A stretch of DNA of 64,000 bases from Pseudomonas graminis (GCF_013201545.1 NZ_CP053746.1:3672501-3736500); one strand, 5' to 3'; counted from the first letter of the stretch, positions 27,400 to 36,728 are shown. Made by a program: numbers and translations. The notes: generated by a model not told the origin, from the letters alone.

Positions 27400-27620
27400 G
27401 GGCGTGATCTCGTGTGATTATTGTTATGGGCTGGATCAGCGGGAAGCGAACCTTTTCGCTGTCCGAAGTCTCTGGCCGGATCAGCTTGTGCTCCGTGCAA
27501 GGGTCGAGCAATGACGCAAAAGTCATTGGATGCTGAAAAAAATTCAGCACTCGTCACGCCTCGTTCGGGGTGATTGAATGTCGGCTCCCGACATAACAAG
27601 AACTCACCCGGAGCCGGCCC
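27400..27620. promoter_or_regulatory. Divergent SDR/LysR promoter with two inverted repeats
   Basis: Two perfect palindromes lie 3 bp apart: AATGAC-N6-GTCATT (27510-27527) and TGCTGAA-N5-TTCAGCA (27531-27549). They sit between the catabolic operon and its LysR gene, the place where a LysR-type regulator normally binds. The second one contains a T-N11-A-like core. Confidence 0.6.
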
Positions 27621-28538
27621 ATGAGGCGTATCGACGAAGCACCTGCCAGCGTGCCACCGCTGAAAGCCATTCAGGCCTTCGAGCAGACCGCGCGCTTTGG
27701 CAACGTCGCCCGGGCGGCGGAAGTGCTGGACCTGACGCCCTCGGCAGTCAGCCATCAACTCGCCAGGCTGGAAGCGATGATTGGCCGCCAGCTGTTTGTG
27801 CGTGCGGCGCGCGGGGTCACGCTGACGCCGGTGGGCGAGCAGTACCTGAAGGATATTTCCGGGTTGCTGCACAGCCTGGCCATCGCCACGGAGCGGGCGG
27901 GCAGCGACGTCAGCCTCGACTGCCTGCGGCTGCATTCCTCGCCCAGCTTCGGGCTGCTCTGGTTGATGCCGCGACTGGAGGCCTTCCGCCTGAGCCACCC
28001 CGACATTCAGATCAATCTGTCGTGTTCCTATGAGTCGCTGCATTTCAGTCGCGACAAAATCGACGTCGACATTCGCCACGGCGAGCCCAACTGGCCGAGC
28101 TTCGAAGTGCGGACGGTGCGCAACGAAACCTTCGCCGTACTGGCTTCACCCAAGCTCGTCGGCCAGCGTGCGGTCGCTCAGGCCTCCGACTTGCTGGACC
28201 GCGATTTGATTCTCTCGGAAGCCACGCTGCTGCGCTGGCCCGCCTGGTTTGCCCAGCATGGTCTGGCGCGCCCGGAAAAACCTTACGCGCTGAGTTTTGA
28301 CCGCTCGTACATGACGCTCGAGGCCGCCAGCCACGGCCTGGGTTTTGCACTCGAAAGCACGTTGCTGGCGCAGAAATACCTGGCAAGCGGAGCGCTGGTC
28401 GAGGTGGCGCCCGAAGCGCTGTCAGCCCCGGTCGCGGCTCATCATCTGGTATTCCCGAAAGCGCACTCCGGATTTCCCCGGGTGCGGCGCTTTCTCGAGT
28501 GGATGGAGGGCGAGTTGGGGCATGGGTTTGTGTTCTAA
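27621..28538 (+). CDS. LysR-family regulator (GcvA-like), probable operon activator
   Basis: 305-residue LysR-type transcription factor. The helix-turn-helix spans about residues 15-75 (AIQAFEQTARFGNVARAAEVLDLTPSAVSHQLARLE), followed by the effector-binding domain. Its YESLHFSRDKIDVDIRHG stretch is typical of the GcvA-like subgroup. It is transcribed away from the SDR operon with 221 bp between them. It likely controls that operon in response to a sugar-derived inducer (inference). Confidence 0.87.
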   Translation: MRRIDEAPASVPPLKAIQAFEQTARFGNVARAAEVLDLTPSAVSHQLARLEAMIGRQLFVRAARGVTLTPVGEQYLKDISGLLHSLAIATERAGSDVSLDCLRLHSSPSFGLLWLMPRLEAFRLSHPDIQINLSCSYESLHFSRDKIDVDIRHGEPNWPSFEVRTVRNETFAVLASPKLVGQRAVAQASDLLDRDLILSEATLLRWPAWFAQHGLARPEKPYALSFDRSYMTLEAASHGLGFALESTLLAQKYLASGALVEVAPEALSAPVAAHHLVFPKAHSGFPRVRRFLEWMEGELGHGFVF

Positions 28539-28660
28539 GGGGCAGTCGGCGGAGGTGGATCATTTCTGTCATCACAACGCGTCATCCCAAATCGTGAAAC
28601 ATTCCGCAACATTTCCCTTCGTGGTGAGTCAACGCTACATCTCCCTGCAAAGAATTCTTC

Positions 28661-29845
28661 ATGAAGACCCCTCGACCCACCGCCCGTATCAAGCCGCTCA
28701 ATGAATTACGTAATCTGAAGATGGCCCGCTCGGCCCATGCGTATGTACGCGGCAGCACGGTGCAGTTTTACGAATGGCTGCACAGTCAATCGGGCCGGCG
28801 TCTGCCCAGCGGTCCGCCGGTGTGGATCTGTGGCGACTGTCATGCGGGCAACCTCGGCCCGACCGGCGATTCGAAGGGTCGCATCGACATTCACATCCGC
28901 GATCTGGATCAGACGGTGATTGGCAATCCGGCCCATGACCTGGTTCGGCTGGCGCTGTCTCTGGCCACCGCTGCCCGGGGTTCCGACCTGCCGGGCGTCG
29001 CCACCGCGAGAATGCTCGAAGAGATGATGCAGGGTTATGAGCTGGCGTTCGAAGACGGCGCCGATGAGGAGCCCGCGCGCCCGGCGCAGGTGAAGGCGGG
29101 CATGCGCAGCGCGGTGCAGCGGACCTGGAAGCACCTTGCTCAGGAGCGCATTGAAGACACGCGGCCGACCATTCCCCTGGGCAAGCATTTCTGGTCGTTG
29201 TCCCGCGACGAGCGTCATGGCCTGAAAGACCTGTGCTCGACGCCGGAGATTCATGCGCTGGTCACTTCGCTCAAAGGCCGTTCGAAGGATGATCGCGTGG
29301 AGATGCTCGACTGCGCTTACTGGGTCAAGGGCTGTAGCTCGCTGGGCCTGCTGCGTTATGCGGTCCTGTTGAGCGTGGGCGATGACGAAGATCAGGAATA
29401 TTGCCTGCTCGACGTCAAGGAAGCCGTCGCTGCCGCCGCACCGCGCACCCCTCGCGCGGGCATGCCCCGGGACAACGGCAAACGCGTGGTGGAAGGCGCC
29501 CGGCATCTGTCTCCGGGCCTCGGCAACCGCATGCTTGCGACGCGCATGCTCGATCATGGCTTCTTCGTTCGCGAGCTCCTGCCCCAGGACATGAAGCTTG
29601 AGCTCGATCAACTGAGCGAACGCGAAGCCATGAAAGCGGCCGGTTACCTGGCCCGCGTCGTCGGTCTGGCACACGCCCGGCAGATGGACCTCGCCACGCG
29701 CACCTCGTGGATGCGCGACCTGCAGCTCAACCGCTCGCAGACCCTGGATGCGCCGTCTTGGCTGTGGAGCAACGTCGTGCATTTGGTCGGCAGCCACGAG
29801 CAGGGCTATCTGGAGCATTGCCGGCGGTATGCGCTGGAGAATTGA
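28661..29845 (+). CDS. DUF2252 family protein
   Basis: A 394-residue protein of the DUF2252 family, whose fold is related to aminoglycoside phosphotransferases/kinases. Kinase-like motifs are visible: YVRGSTVQFYEW, CGDCHAGNLGPTG (catalytic loop-like, Asp/His/Asn) and IRDLDQTVIGNPAHDLVRLA (metal-binding-loop-like). Function and substrate unknown. It stands alone after the LysR gene, with a 122 bp gap. Confidence 0.8.
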   Translation: MKTPRPTARIKPLNELRNLKMARSAHAYVRGSTVQFYEWLHSQSGRRLPSGPPVWICGDCHAGNLGPTGDSKGRIDIHIRDLDQTVIGNPAHDLVRLALSLATAARGSDLPGVATARMLEEMMQGYELAFEDGADEEPARPAQVKAGMRSAVQRTWKHLAQERIEDTRPTIPLGKHFWSLSRDERHGLKDLCSTPEIHALVTSLKGRSKDDRVEMLDCAYWVKGCSSLGLLRYAVLLSVGDDEDQEYCLLDVKEAVAAAAPRTPRAGMPRDNGKRVVEGARHLSPGLGNRMLATRMLDHGFFVRELLPQDMKLELDQLSEREAMKAAGYLARVVGLAHARQMDLATRTSWMRDLQLNRSQTLDAPSWLWSNVVHLVGSHEQGYLEHCRRYALEN

Positions 29846-29923
29846 TTCAAACGTCAGCGCCTGCTTGACCTCCACTTAGGTGGAGGTTCGAGACTGGGCG
29901 CCCTCACGTTCAGGATCACCGCC

Positions 29924-30352
29924 ATGACGCAAACCCCCGCTGCTCCCTTCACGTTGTACAACCCACAAGGCTTGTACGATCCCGCCCCTAATGCGTATTC
30001 CCACCTCGCCGTCGTTGCCCCAGGCGCCGAGTGGCTGTTCATCGCGGGGCAAGGCGGGGAGGATGCTCAAGGCCAACTGTCACCTGTCTTTGCCAATCAG
30101 GCAGCGCAAGCCATCGCCAACGTCCGCACCGCCCTGCAATCTCGCGGGGCCGACCTTCACCATCTCTTCAAGCTGACGCTGCTGATGGTTGATCACTCAG
30201 AAGAACGGCTGCGCGCGTGGGTCGAGCAGGCCGATCTCGCATGGGCCGGCAATATGAAGCCGGTGTGCACACTGATCCCGGTCCCGCGCCTGGCGCTGGA
30301 CGGAATGTTGATCGAGATCGAAGCGGTTGCGGCACTCATGCCCAGGCACTGA
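29924..30352 (+). CDS. RidA-family protein lacking the canonical Arg
   Basis: A 142-residue member of the YjgF/RidA family with the core FIAGQGGED and the closing IEIEAVA. Canonical RidA imine deaminases need an Arg in PARxxVxV; here the aligned stretch reads KPVCTLIPV, with Cys at that place. It probably belongs to a non-deaminase subgroup. Ribosome binding site AGGA lies upstream. A REP cluster follows the stop. Confidence 0.75.
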   Translation: MTQTPAAPFTLYNPQGLYDPAPNAYSHLAVVAPGAEWLFIAGQGGEDAQGQLSPVFANQAAQAIANVRTALQSRGADLHHLFKLTLLMVDHSEERLRAWVEQADLAWAGNMKPVCTLIPVPRLALDGMLIEIEAVAALMPRH

Positions 30353-30360
30353 TTGGTTTT

Positions 30361-30590
30361 CAGCGGGACCGGCTTCAGCCGGGAAGAGAGGTTCGCCAGT
30401 CCCACTGGGGGTACGCGGTCGATTAGTGGGACCGGCTTCAGCCGGGAAGAGGCCAGTGTGAACACTATCAATTCTGCAGTGTGAGCCGACGCCTTCCCGG
30501 CTGAAGCCAGTCCTACAGTCGAGGTTTGCCAGTCCCACTGGGGGTACGCGATCGATTAGTGGGACTGGCTTCAGCCGGGAAGAGACGCTT
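30361..30590. repeat. REP cluster between ridA-like gene and histidine kinase
   Basis: Four palindromic units, GGGACCGGCTTCAGCCGGGAA at about 30364 and 30432, its complement CTTCCCGGCTGAAGCCAGT near 30491, and GGGACTGGCTTCAGCCGGGAA near 30560. The spacer between units 1 and 2 (CCAGTCCCACTGGGGGTACGCG) recurs before unit 4. The last unit runs into the 3' end of the histidine kinase gene. Confidence 0.85.
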
Positions 30591-31794
30591 CACCTGCACG
30601 CCGCGGCAGCCTCACCGTGAAGGTCGTGCCTTCCACCGCGTCGGACACCACGGATACATCACCACCATGGGCCCGGGCGATTTCGCGGACGATGAACAGC
30701 CCCAGACCCACGCTGCGCAGGTCCGCATGGACGTCCGCGCCGCGGGTCAGCGGCTCGAAGAGGCGGGTGCGTTGAGCCTCGGGAATGACCGGGCCGAAGT
30801 TGTGCACGCTAATCGACACCGTCCCGACGTCCAGCGCAGAGGTAATGGTCACGGGTCTGGCATTGTCCCCATACGCCACGCTGTTTGCCGTGAGATTGCC
30901 GATCACCTGAAACAGACGGTCGTTATCCAGGGCCACCAGCCCGCTGCCGTTGGAGCGGTGCCCCAGCTCAGCACCCGGGAAGGCGACGCGCAGTTCATCA
31001 ACGCAATGGCCGATGAAGGTGCGCAGGTCGACCTCTATAGGGTTGACGCTGATGCCGCGCCCGACCCGAATGACTGTCAGATCGAGCAGGTCGGCGATCA
31101 TCCGGGTGGCGCGCTGCACCGAATCCCCGACGTGCTGCAACAGTCGGCTTTCCTGCGCCGTGCGTTGACCACGAGCGAGCAGGTCGGTGGCCATTTTGAT
31201 CCCGGTGAGGGGGTTTTTCAGGTCGTGACTGACGATCGCCACCATCTGCTCGGCAAACGTCGCGCGCCGTTGAGCGGTTTCGTAAGCCTCGCTGAGTTCC
31301 GCCTGAGCCAGACGCAACGCGGCCTCGGCGGCGATTTTTTCCTGCAGCAGGTCCTCCGCCGCCTTGCGCGCCTTGAGCAATTCGCGCTCGTATTTGTCTC
31401 GGTCAGCGGTGCCGAAAAAGGCCAGCTCGTTGTAGACCTTGCCTTCATGCTCCCGGCGCACGCCATTGAGCAGCATGATGATCTGGCGACGGTCGCGGTG
31501 AACGATGCTTAATTTCACCTCCGCCACCGAGCCCTGCAAGCGCATCAATGGCGCCCAGTGGGTCTGGTGGAAAATGCGCCCGCCGACCGTGAGCAGATTC
31601 TGGAAAGGCATGCCGCTCAACTCGGCGTCGGTGTAGCCCAGCCAGTCACAGAAGGTGCGATTGGCGCGCAGAATGCGCCCGTCTTCGTCGGTGACGACCA
31701 GCCCGCAAGGGGCGCCTTCGAACAGCTCGACGAGGTCCGGCGCTGCGACGACGTCACTCGCCACGGACGGTCGCCCACGGCCTGAGGAAGTCAT
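30571..31794 (-). CDS. PAS-domain histidine kinase coupled to an RsbQ-like hydrolase
   Basis: 407-residue soluble sensor kinase. A PAS domain (about 20-140: LFEGAPCGLVVTDEDGRILRANRTF) is followed by a PAC region, a long coiled coil (about 145-190), the H-box VSHDLKNPLTGIKM, the N-box QVIGNLTANSVAYG and a GLGLFIVREIARAHGG G-box. It has no receiver domain and no cognate regulator beside it. Its start at 31794 lies 41 bp inside the end of the upstream hydrolase gene. The last residues (GEASLPG) and the stop codon are encoded by a REP element. Confidence 0.85.
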   Translation of the reverse strand: MTSSGRGRPSVASDVVAAPDLVELFEGAPCGLVVTDEDGRILRANRTFCDWLGYTDAELSGMPFQNLLTVGGRIFHQTHWAPLMRLQGSVAEVKLSIVHRDRRQIIMLLNGVRREHEGKVYNELAFFGTADRDKYERELLKARKAAEDLLQEKIAAEAALRLAQAELSEAYETAQRRATFAEQMVAIVSHDLKNPLTGIKMATDLLARGQRTAQESRLLQHVGDSVQRATRMIADLLDLTVIRVGRGISVNPIEVDLRTFIGHCVDELRVAFPGAELGHRSNGSGLVALDNDRLFQVIGNLTANSVAYGDNARPVTITSALDVGTVSISVHNFGPVIPEAQRTRLFEPLTRGADVHADLRSVGLGLFIVREIARAHGGDVSVVSDAVEGTTFTVRLPRRAGEASLPG

Positions 31795-32569
31795 CCATCG
31801 AGTCTGAACAGGCCGCCGGCGCACTCAGGTGCGGACAGTGCCCGACGTTGTCCACCAGACTCAGCGTGCTGTTCGGCAACGCAGCACGCAGGTATTCACC
31901 CACGGCAACGGGGGCGATCATGTCATCGGTGGATTGCAGGATCAGCGTCGGCGTGGTCAGGCCGTCAACGTCCCTGCGGTTGTCCGAGAGGAACGTGACC
32001 CGGGCAAACTGCTTGGCGATCTCCGGATCGGTGCGGCAAAAGCTGTTGGTCAGTTCTTCGCCAAGCGCCGGTTGACCCGGTGCGCCCATGATCACCGGGG
32101 CCATGGTGCTCGACCAGCCGAGGTAATTGCTGTCCAGCGTATCGAGCAGCGAATGCACGTCCTCTTCGGAAAAACCGCCGATGTAGTCGCCGGAGTCAAC
32201 GTAGCAAGGGGAGGGGCCGATCATCACGTGGGCGGCGATGAGCCCCGGGGTCTGGCGGTCCGCCAATACGCCAATCATTGCGCTGACCGAATGGCCGACG
32301 ATGATCACCGGCCCGGTGGCAAATTCGTGGATGAGTTCGGTGAGGTCGTGGGCGTACCCGTTCAGCGTGGCGTATTTGTCCCGGTCGTAAGCCTCGATCG
32401 CCGAATTGCCCGCCCCCACAAGATCGTAGAGCACGACGTTGAAGCGGTCAGCGTAATGGGGGGTGAGCAAGCGCCACATGGCCTGATCGCAACCAAAGCC
32501 ATGGGAAAAAATCAGGGTCGCCCGGCCTTCACCCATGACGTGCACGTTGTTGCGCTGCTGAAGGTTCAT
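31754..32569 (-). CDS. RsbQ/KAI2-like alpha/beta hydrolase
   Basis: 271-residue hydrolase of the RsbQ/KAI2/D14 type. The N-terminus RNNVHVMGEGRATLIFSHGFGCDQAMW is characteristic, the nucleophile is in VGHSVSAMIG, and Asp (QSTDDMIAP) and His (VGHCPHLSAP) complete the triad. In Bacillus, RsbQ supplies a hydrophobic ligand to the PAS domain of RsbP. Here the partner gene, overlapping by 41 bp, is a PAS histidine kinase. It may produce or bind the kinase ligand (inference). Confidence 0.85.
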   Translation of the reverse strand: MNLQQRNNVHVMGEGRATLIFSHGFGCDQAMWRLLTPHYADRFNVVLYDLVGAGNSAIEAYDRDKYATLNGYAHDLTELIHEFATGPVIIVGHSVSAMIGVLADRQTPGLIAAHVMIGPSPCYVDSGDYIGGFSEEDVHSLLDTLDSNYLGWSSTMAPVIMGAPGQPALGEELTNSFCRTDPEIAKQFARVTFLSDNRRDVDGLTTPTLILQSTDDMIAPVAVGEYLRAALPNSTLSLVDNVGHCPHLSAPAACSDSMDDFLRPWATVRGE

Positions 32570-32807
32570 TGAGTGTCCGGAAAATAGCGATGGGCGCGAA
32601 AGGTGCCGAGCCTATAGGGTTACAGGGGATAAATCACCTGCAAAACCCATAACAGGCGAACCGCTTTAACCGCTTGCTGGTAAATTGGCGCACGCTTCAT
32701 GTGTTGAGCCATCATGGGCGCCAGAAAGGCAGATTCGGGCAGGCACTCCAGCCCTTATCCTCGACGCTTGTTTTTGTCCAAACTCTCCTGCTAAAGGGAT
32801 TTAAACC

Positions 32808-33284
32808 ATGCGGCAATTTGCGGCCCTCGCTCTGTTTCTCAGTCTCAACGCCTTCGCCCAGGACGCACCCCAGCCGGTAGCCAGGTGGACGCTGCTGGAT
32901 CAATTCGACAAGGCCTACACGCTGGACGACCAGGCCCAGGTGTTGTTGATCGCCCGCAGCATGTCGGCGGCGAAGATGGTCAACGCCGCCCTCGAAGAGG
33001 GTCCCGAGGGGTATCTGGAGCAGCGCCACGTCGTTTATGTGGCGGACATCGAGAAGATGCCCTCGCTGGTGAAAATGGTGGCAGTGCCCGCCATGCGTTC
33101 GGCCAAATACCGCATCCTGCTCGACCGCGACGCCCGGGTCGCCTCGGCCTACGACGGCGACCGCGACACGGTGCAGTGGCTGACGCTGAAAAACGGCGCG
33201 GTCGTGCGTCAGGAGCGCTTTTCCGACGGCGAACAACTCAAGCAGGCCATTGCAAAACTGGGTTCGCAGTCCGCTAGCCGTTGA
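32808..33284 (+). CDS. Periplasmic protein, thioredoxin-fold-like, no CxxC
   Basis: 158-residue exported protein: signal peptide MRQFAALALFLSLNAFA with cut near AFAQ. The pattern WTLLDQFDKAYTLDDQAQVLLIARS ... VVYVADIEKMPSL resembles a thioredoxin-like fold, but no redox cysteines are present, so a reductase role is unlikely. The start has AAAGGGA upstream. The tail overlaps the 3' end of crtE (opposite strand) by 11 bp. I do not recognise a function. Confidence 0.72.
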   Translation: MRQFAALALFLSLNAFAQDAPQPVARWTLLDQFDKAYTLDDQAQVLLIARSMSAAKMVNAALEEGPEGYLEQRHVVYVADIEKMPSLVKMVAVPAMRSAKYRILLDRDARVASAYDGDRDTVQWLTLKNGAVVRQERFSDGEQLKQAIAKLGSQSASR

Positions 33285-34203
33285 GCGCGGCTTTCTCGAA
33301 GATCAGCCGCAGGTAGCCGGCGATGGTCGAGTCGTCGCCGTAGACCTCACGCAGGGCCTGCTCGGCGCTGGACAGGTGCAGGGCCAGTTGCCGCTTGACC
33401 TTGTCCTCGCCGTACAGCGAAACGAAGGTGGATTTGCCGTCGTCCTTGCCTTGATCCTTGTCACTGTCGGCGCAGCGGTCGCGCAGATCGTCGTACATCT
33501 GGAAGGCCTGGCCCAGCTCCATGGCGAAGTTCTGCAACAGCGGCCGCTGATCCTCCCGCGCGCCGCTGATCAGCCAGACCATGTCCATGATCGCGCCGAA
33601 CAGCACGCCGGTTTTCAAGTTATTGGTTAAAGCGATCTCGTCCGCGTTACGGCTGCGCTGGCCGTCGCGCAAGTCCTGGAACTGTCCGCGCACCAGACCT
33701 TGCATGCCAACGGTGTTGGCCAGCACTTCGACCAACTCGGTACGAGTAGTGGCGGCCAGATCACTGATGGTGGCAACGACACCGAACGCCCGGCTGAGCA
33801 GGGCGATGGCAGTCAGAACCGCCACGTCTTCACCAAACTTCAGGTGGACCGTGGGCTGACCGCGCCGCAGCGCTGCGTTGTCCATGCAGGGCATGTCGTC
33901 AAGCACCAGCGACGCGGCGTGGATCATTTCGACAGCGCAGCCCAGGTCCACGGCCTGGCGCCTGATCGTGCGGCTGTTTTCACGGCCGTCCTCGACCAGC
34001 CCCTCGGCAGCAAGCACCAACAGCACCGGGCGCATGCGCTTGCCCGGCGCCAACGTCGATTCGCGCATGGCCAGCGCCACCAGATCACGCTCGTTGCCGG
34101 ATTCGGGCAGAAGCTCCGAGAGCCGCGCTTCGATGGCCGCCCGGACGTCTCCCAGTCGCCCGGCAAAGCCCGATTTGATTGTTGTGTCGACGTTACCTGC
34201 CAT
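33274..34203 (-). CDS. crtE: CrtE, geranylgeranyl diphosphate synthase
   Basis: 309-residue trans-prenyltransferase that extends FPP (or DMAPP) with IPP to GGPP, the first committed precursor of carotenoids. The first aspartate-rich motif is VLDDMPCMDNA, with MIHAASL before it, and the second is QMYDDLRD. Substrate-binding GKRMRPVLL is present. Unlike the usual Pantoea layout, crtE is here divergent from the other crt genes; 198 bp separate it from idi. The start has GGGAAAG upstream. Confidence 0.93.
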   Translation of the reverse strand: MAGNVDTTIKSGFAGRLGDVRAAIEARLSELLPESGNERDLVALAMRESTLAPGKRMRPVLLVLAAEGLVEDGRENSRTIRRQAVDLGCAVEMIHAASLVLDDMPCMDNAALRRGQPTVHLKFGEDVAVLTAIALLSRAFGVVATISDLAATTRTELVEVLANTVGMQGLVRGQFQDLRDGQRSRNADEIALTNNLKTGVLFGAIMDMVWLISGAREDQRPLLQNFAMELGQAFQMYDDLRDRCADSDKDQGKDDGKSTFVSLYGEDKVKRQLALHLSSAEQALREVYGDDSTIAGYLRLIFEKAALNG

Positions 34204-34401
34204 CGGTCTTTCCCTATGCTTTAGCGGTAATACTGTTCATCGCGGAGCGGTTCGGCTTGCGAGACCGGTCGTCACGGAACGACTGCTGTTTCTAAATGCC
34301 TCAAGATACGGCAAAGTTGTACAGGAAAATCGGTTTTGTACAAGATTGCGTCTGCAGAAGACCGTATAGCCGGTTCAATAATTCAGCTGCATGGAGCGAG
34401 T
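34204..34401. promoter_or_regulatory. crtE / idi-crtXYIB divergent promoter with twin TTGTACA motifs
   Basis: Two copies of a palindromic motif, TTGTACA (34317-34323) and TTGTACAA (34336-34343), 12 bp apart. On the plus strand TTGTAC and TACAAG lie 16 bp apart and could be the -35 and -10 of the idi promoter, so a regulator bound here would control it directly. MerR-type regulators such as LitR/CarH bind in this way, but that link is inference. Confidence 0.55.
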
Positions 34402-35457
34402 ATGACTCACAGCGATATGGGTCGTCGAAAAGACGATCACCTCGATATCGTGCTGGACAGGCGCGCCAGCGTGCGTTCTTCCTTCTCCGGACTGGACGAC
34501 ATCCGCTTCGAACACTGCGCGCTGCCAGAGTTGAATCTGGACGACGTTGACGTGAGCGGCTCGCTGCTGGGCATTGCGTTGCGCGCGCCGCTGCTCATCA
34601 GTTCCATGACCGGCGGGGCCGACCGGGCCACCGCGATCAACCGTCATCTGGCCGAAGCTGCCCAGGAGTTGGGCATCGCCATGGGCGTCGGCTCCCAGCG
34701 GGTAGCCCTGCAGAGCGGCGGTGATCAGGGCCTGACTCGCGAACTGCGGCGTCTGGCGCCGGACATCGCGCTGCTGGGCAATATCGGGGCAGCGCAGCTG
34801 ATCGAGCCTGACGGCCTGGACATGGCCCGCCGAGCGGTTGACATGCTTCAGGCCAATGCGTTGATCATTCATTTGAACCCCTTGCAGGAAGCGGTTCAGG
34901 CCGGCGGCGACCGGCGCTGGGAGGGCATTCTCGACGCCATCCACCGTGTGGTGCTCAGTGTCGGCGTGCCGGTGGTGGTCAAGGAAGTGGGCGCGGGCCT
35001 GTCTGCCGATGTTGCGCTGGCGCTGGTGAATGCCGGTGTGCAGGTGCTGGACATCGCCGGCCTTGGCGGCACCAGTTGGGCCGCCGTCGAGGCCGAGCGC
35101 GCAGAGAACCCGGCGGATCGTGAAGTCGCCATGGCCTTCGCTCAGTGGGGCATCCCGACCGCCGTCAGCCTGGCCATGGTTCGTCAGGCGTTGCCGGACA
35201 CGCCGCTGATTGCCTCCGGCGGCATTCATAATGGCATCGACGTGGCCAAGGCGATTCGGCTGGGCGCGGATGTTGTGGGTCAGGCGGCGGGCGTGCTGCG
35301 TAACGCAACGCTGTCCACCGCTGCCGTCATCGAACATTTCGACATCGTTATCCGCCAGCTGCGTATCGCCTGTTTCTGCACCGGTTCGGCTGATCTTCGC
35401 GCGTTGCGCAGTGCCCGTTTGCTGGCGCCCAACACTCTGCAGTCGTTGCTGTCATGA
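34402..35457 (+). CDS. fni: Idi type 2, isopentenyl-diphosphate delta-isomerase (FMN)
   Basis: 351-residue FMN/NADPH-dependent isomerase converting IPP to DMAPP, supplying the starter for CrtE. Seen are the N-terminal [17 protein letters not shown] (FMN site), MGVGSQR, LNPLQE with [16 protein letters not shown] and [21 protein letters not shown]. Start at 34402 with GGAG five bases upstream; the frame is open to 34336. First gene of the idi-crtX-crtY-crtI-crtB operon, with 4 bp overlap to crtX. Confidence 0.93.
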   Translation: MTHSDMGRRKDDHLDIVLDRRASVRSSFSGLDDIRFEHCALPELNLDDVDVSGSLLGIALRAPLLISSMTGGADRATAINRHLAEAAQELGIAMGVGSQRVALQSGGDQGLTRELRRLAPDIALLGNIGAAQLIEPDGLDMARRAVDMLQANALIIHLNPLQEAVQAGGDRRWEGILDAIHRVVLSVGVPVVVKEVGAGLSADVALALVNAGVQVLDIAGLGGTSWAAVEAERAENPADREVAMAFAQWGIPTAVSLAMVRQALPDTPLIASGGIHNGIDVAKAIRLGADVVGQAAGVLRNATLSTAAVIEHFDIVIRQLRIACFCTGSADLRALRSARLLAPNTLQSLLS

Positions 35458-36728
35458 CGCATTTCGCCGTCGTGGCACCGGCGTTCTACAGCCACTTTCA
35501 GGCGTTTCAGGCCCTGGCCGGAACGTTGATCGACCGGGGTCATCAGGTCACGTTTTTCCAGCAGGCCGATGCACGCCGCTGGCTGACCGATCCGCGCCTC
35601 GGCTTCCATGCCCTCGGCGCCCTTAGTCATCCGCCGGGCAGCCTCGAAGCAGCGTTGCGCCGTGCTGCCTGTTCGAACAATCCGTTGCGCCTGCGCCGGG
35701 TGATCCGCGACCTGTGCGACACCACGCGCATGCTCTGCGCCGAGCTGCCGTCGGCGCTGGCGCTGCGGCAGATTGAGGCCCTGCTTTGCGATCAAATGGA
35801 GGCGGCCGGCGGGATGGTCGCCGAAGGGCTGGGCTTGCCGTACGTCTCGGTGGCCTGCGCCTTGCCGGTCAACCGCGAGCCACAACTGCCGCTGCCGGTG
35901 ATGCCCTTTGCCTACGCCACCGATGAGCGCAGTCTGCATATCTTCGAAGGCAGCCGCAAGGTGTACGACTGGTTGATGGGACCGTTGAGCAAGGTGCTGC
36001 GCGAGGCTTCACGCCGCCTGGCCATCGAGCCCCGCGACGGGCTGCATGAATGCCTCTCGCCCTATGCGCAGATCAGTCAGACCATCCCGGGTTTCGATTT
36101 CCCCCGACAGCATCCGCCCGCGAATTTTCACGCGGTCGGGCCACTGCGGGAGGCTCAAACCGAACAACGGGGCGAATGGCCGATTGACCCGAGCCGGCCC
36201 TTCATCTTTGCCAGCCTCGGCACGCTGCAGGGCAGTCGCTATGACATGTTCAAGCGCATCGCCACGGCCAGCCGACAGCTGAATGCGCAACTGCTAGTCG
36301 CCCATTGCGGTGGGCTCGACCGCCGGCAAGAGCAGCGACTGGTCAAGGCCGGCGCGACCTGGGTGACCGATTTCGCGCCGCAACAATGGGCGCTGCAACA
36401 TGCTGATGCGGTGGTCACCCACGGCGGCCTGAATACGGTGATGGACGCGATCGTCGCGCGCACGCCGATGCTGGTCATGCCCATCGCGTTTGATCAGCCG
36501 GGCGTCGCTTCGCGGGTTACCCACGCCGGGATTGGCCTGCAACTGCGTCGCGGCGCCGGGGCAGGGCAGATCCGCGAAAGGCTGACGCAGCTGCGCGGGT
36601 TGTCCACCGAGCCTTTTGATCGCCTCGCAACGGAACTGGCCCGGGCCGGCGGCACGTCCCGCGCTGCCGACATTGTCGAAGCCGTGGTGCGCACGGGTGA
36701 GCCGGTGCTGGCGGGGTTGGTGCCATGA
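35454..36728 (+). CDS. crtX: CrtX, zeaxanthin glucosyltransferase
   Basis: GT1-family glycosyltransferase of 424 residues that glucosylates zeaxanthin with UDP-glucose to the mono- and diglucoside. The N-terminal [22 protein letters not shown] and the C-terminal nucleotide-sugar segment [23 protein letters not shown], followed by MPIAFDQPG, mark the CrtX type. It overlaps idi and crtY by 4 bp at each end. Confidence 0.93.
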   Translation: MTHFAVVAPAFYSHFQAFQALAGTLIDRGHQVTFFQQADARRWLTDPRLGFHALGALSHPPGSLEAALRRAACSNNPLRLRRVIRDLCDTTRMLCAELPSALALRQIEALLCDQMEAAGGMVAEGLGLPYVSVACALPVNREPQLPLPVMPFAYATDERSLHIFEGSRKVYDWLMGPLSKVLREASRRLAIEPRDGLHECLSPYAQISQTIPGFDFPRQHPPANFHAVGPLREAQTEQRGEWPIDPSRPFIFASLGTLQGSRYDMFKRIATASRQLNAQLLVAHCGGLDRRQEQRLVKAGATWVTDFAPQQWALQHADAVVTHGGLNTVMDAIVARTPMLVMPIAFDQPGVASRVTHAGIGLQLRRGAGAGQIRERLTQLRGLSTEPFDRLATELARAGGTSRAADIVEAVVRTGEPVLAGLVP

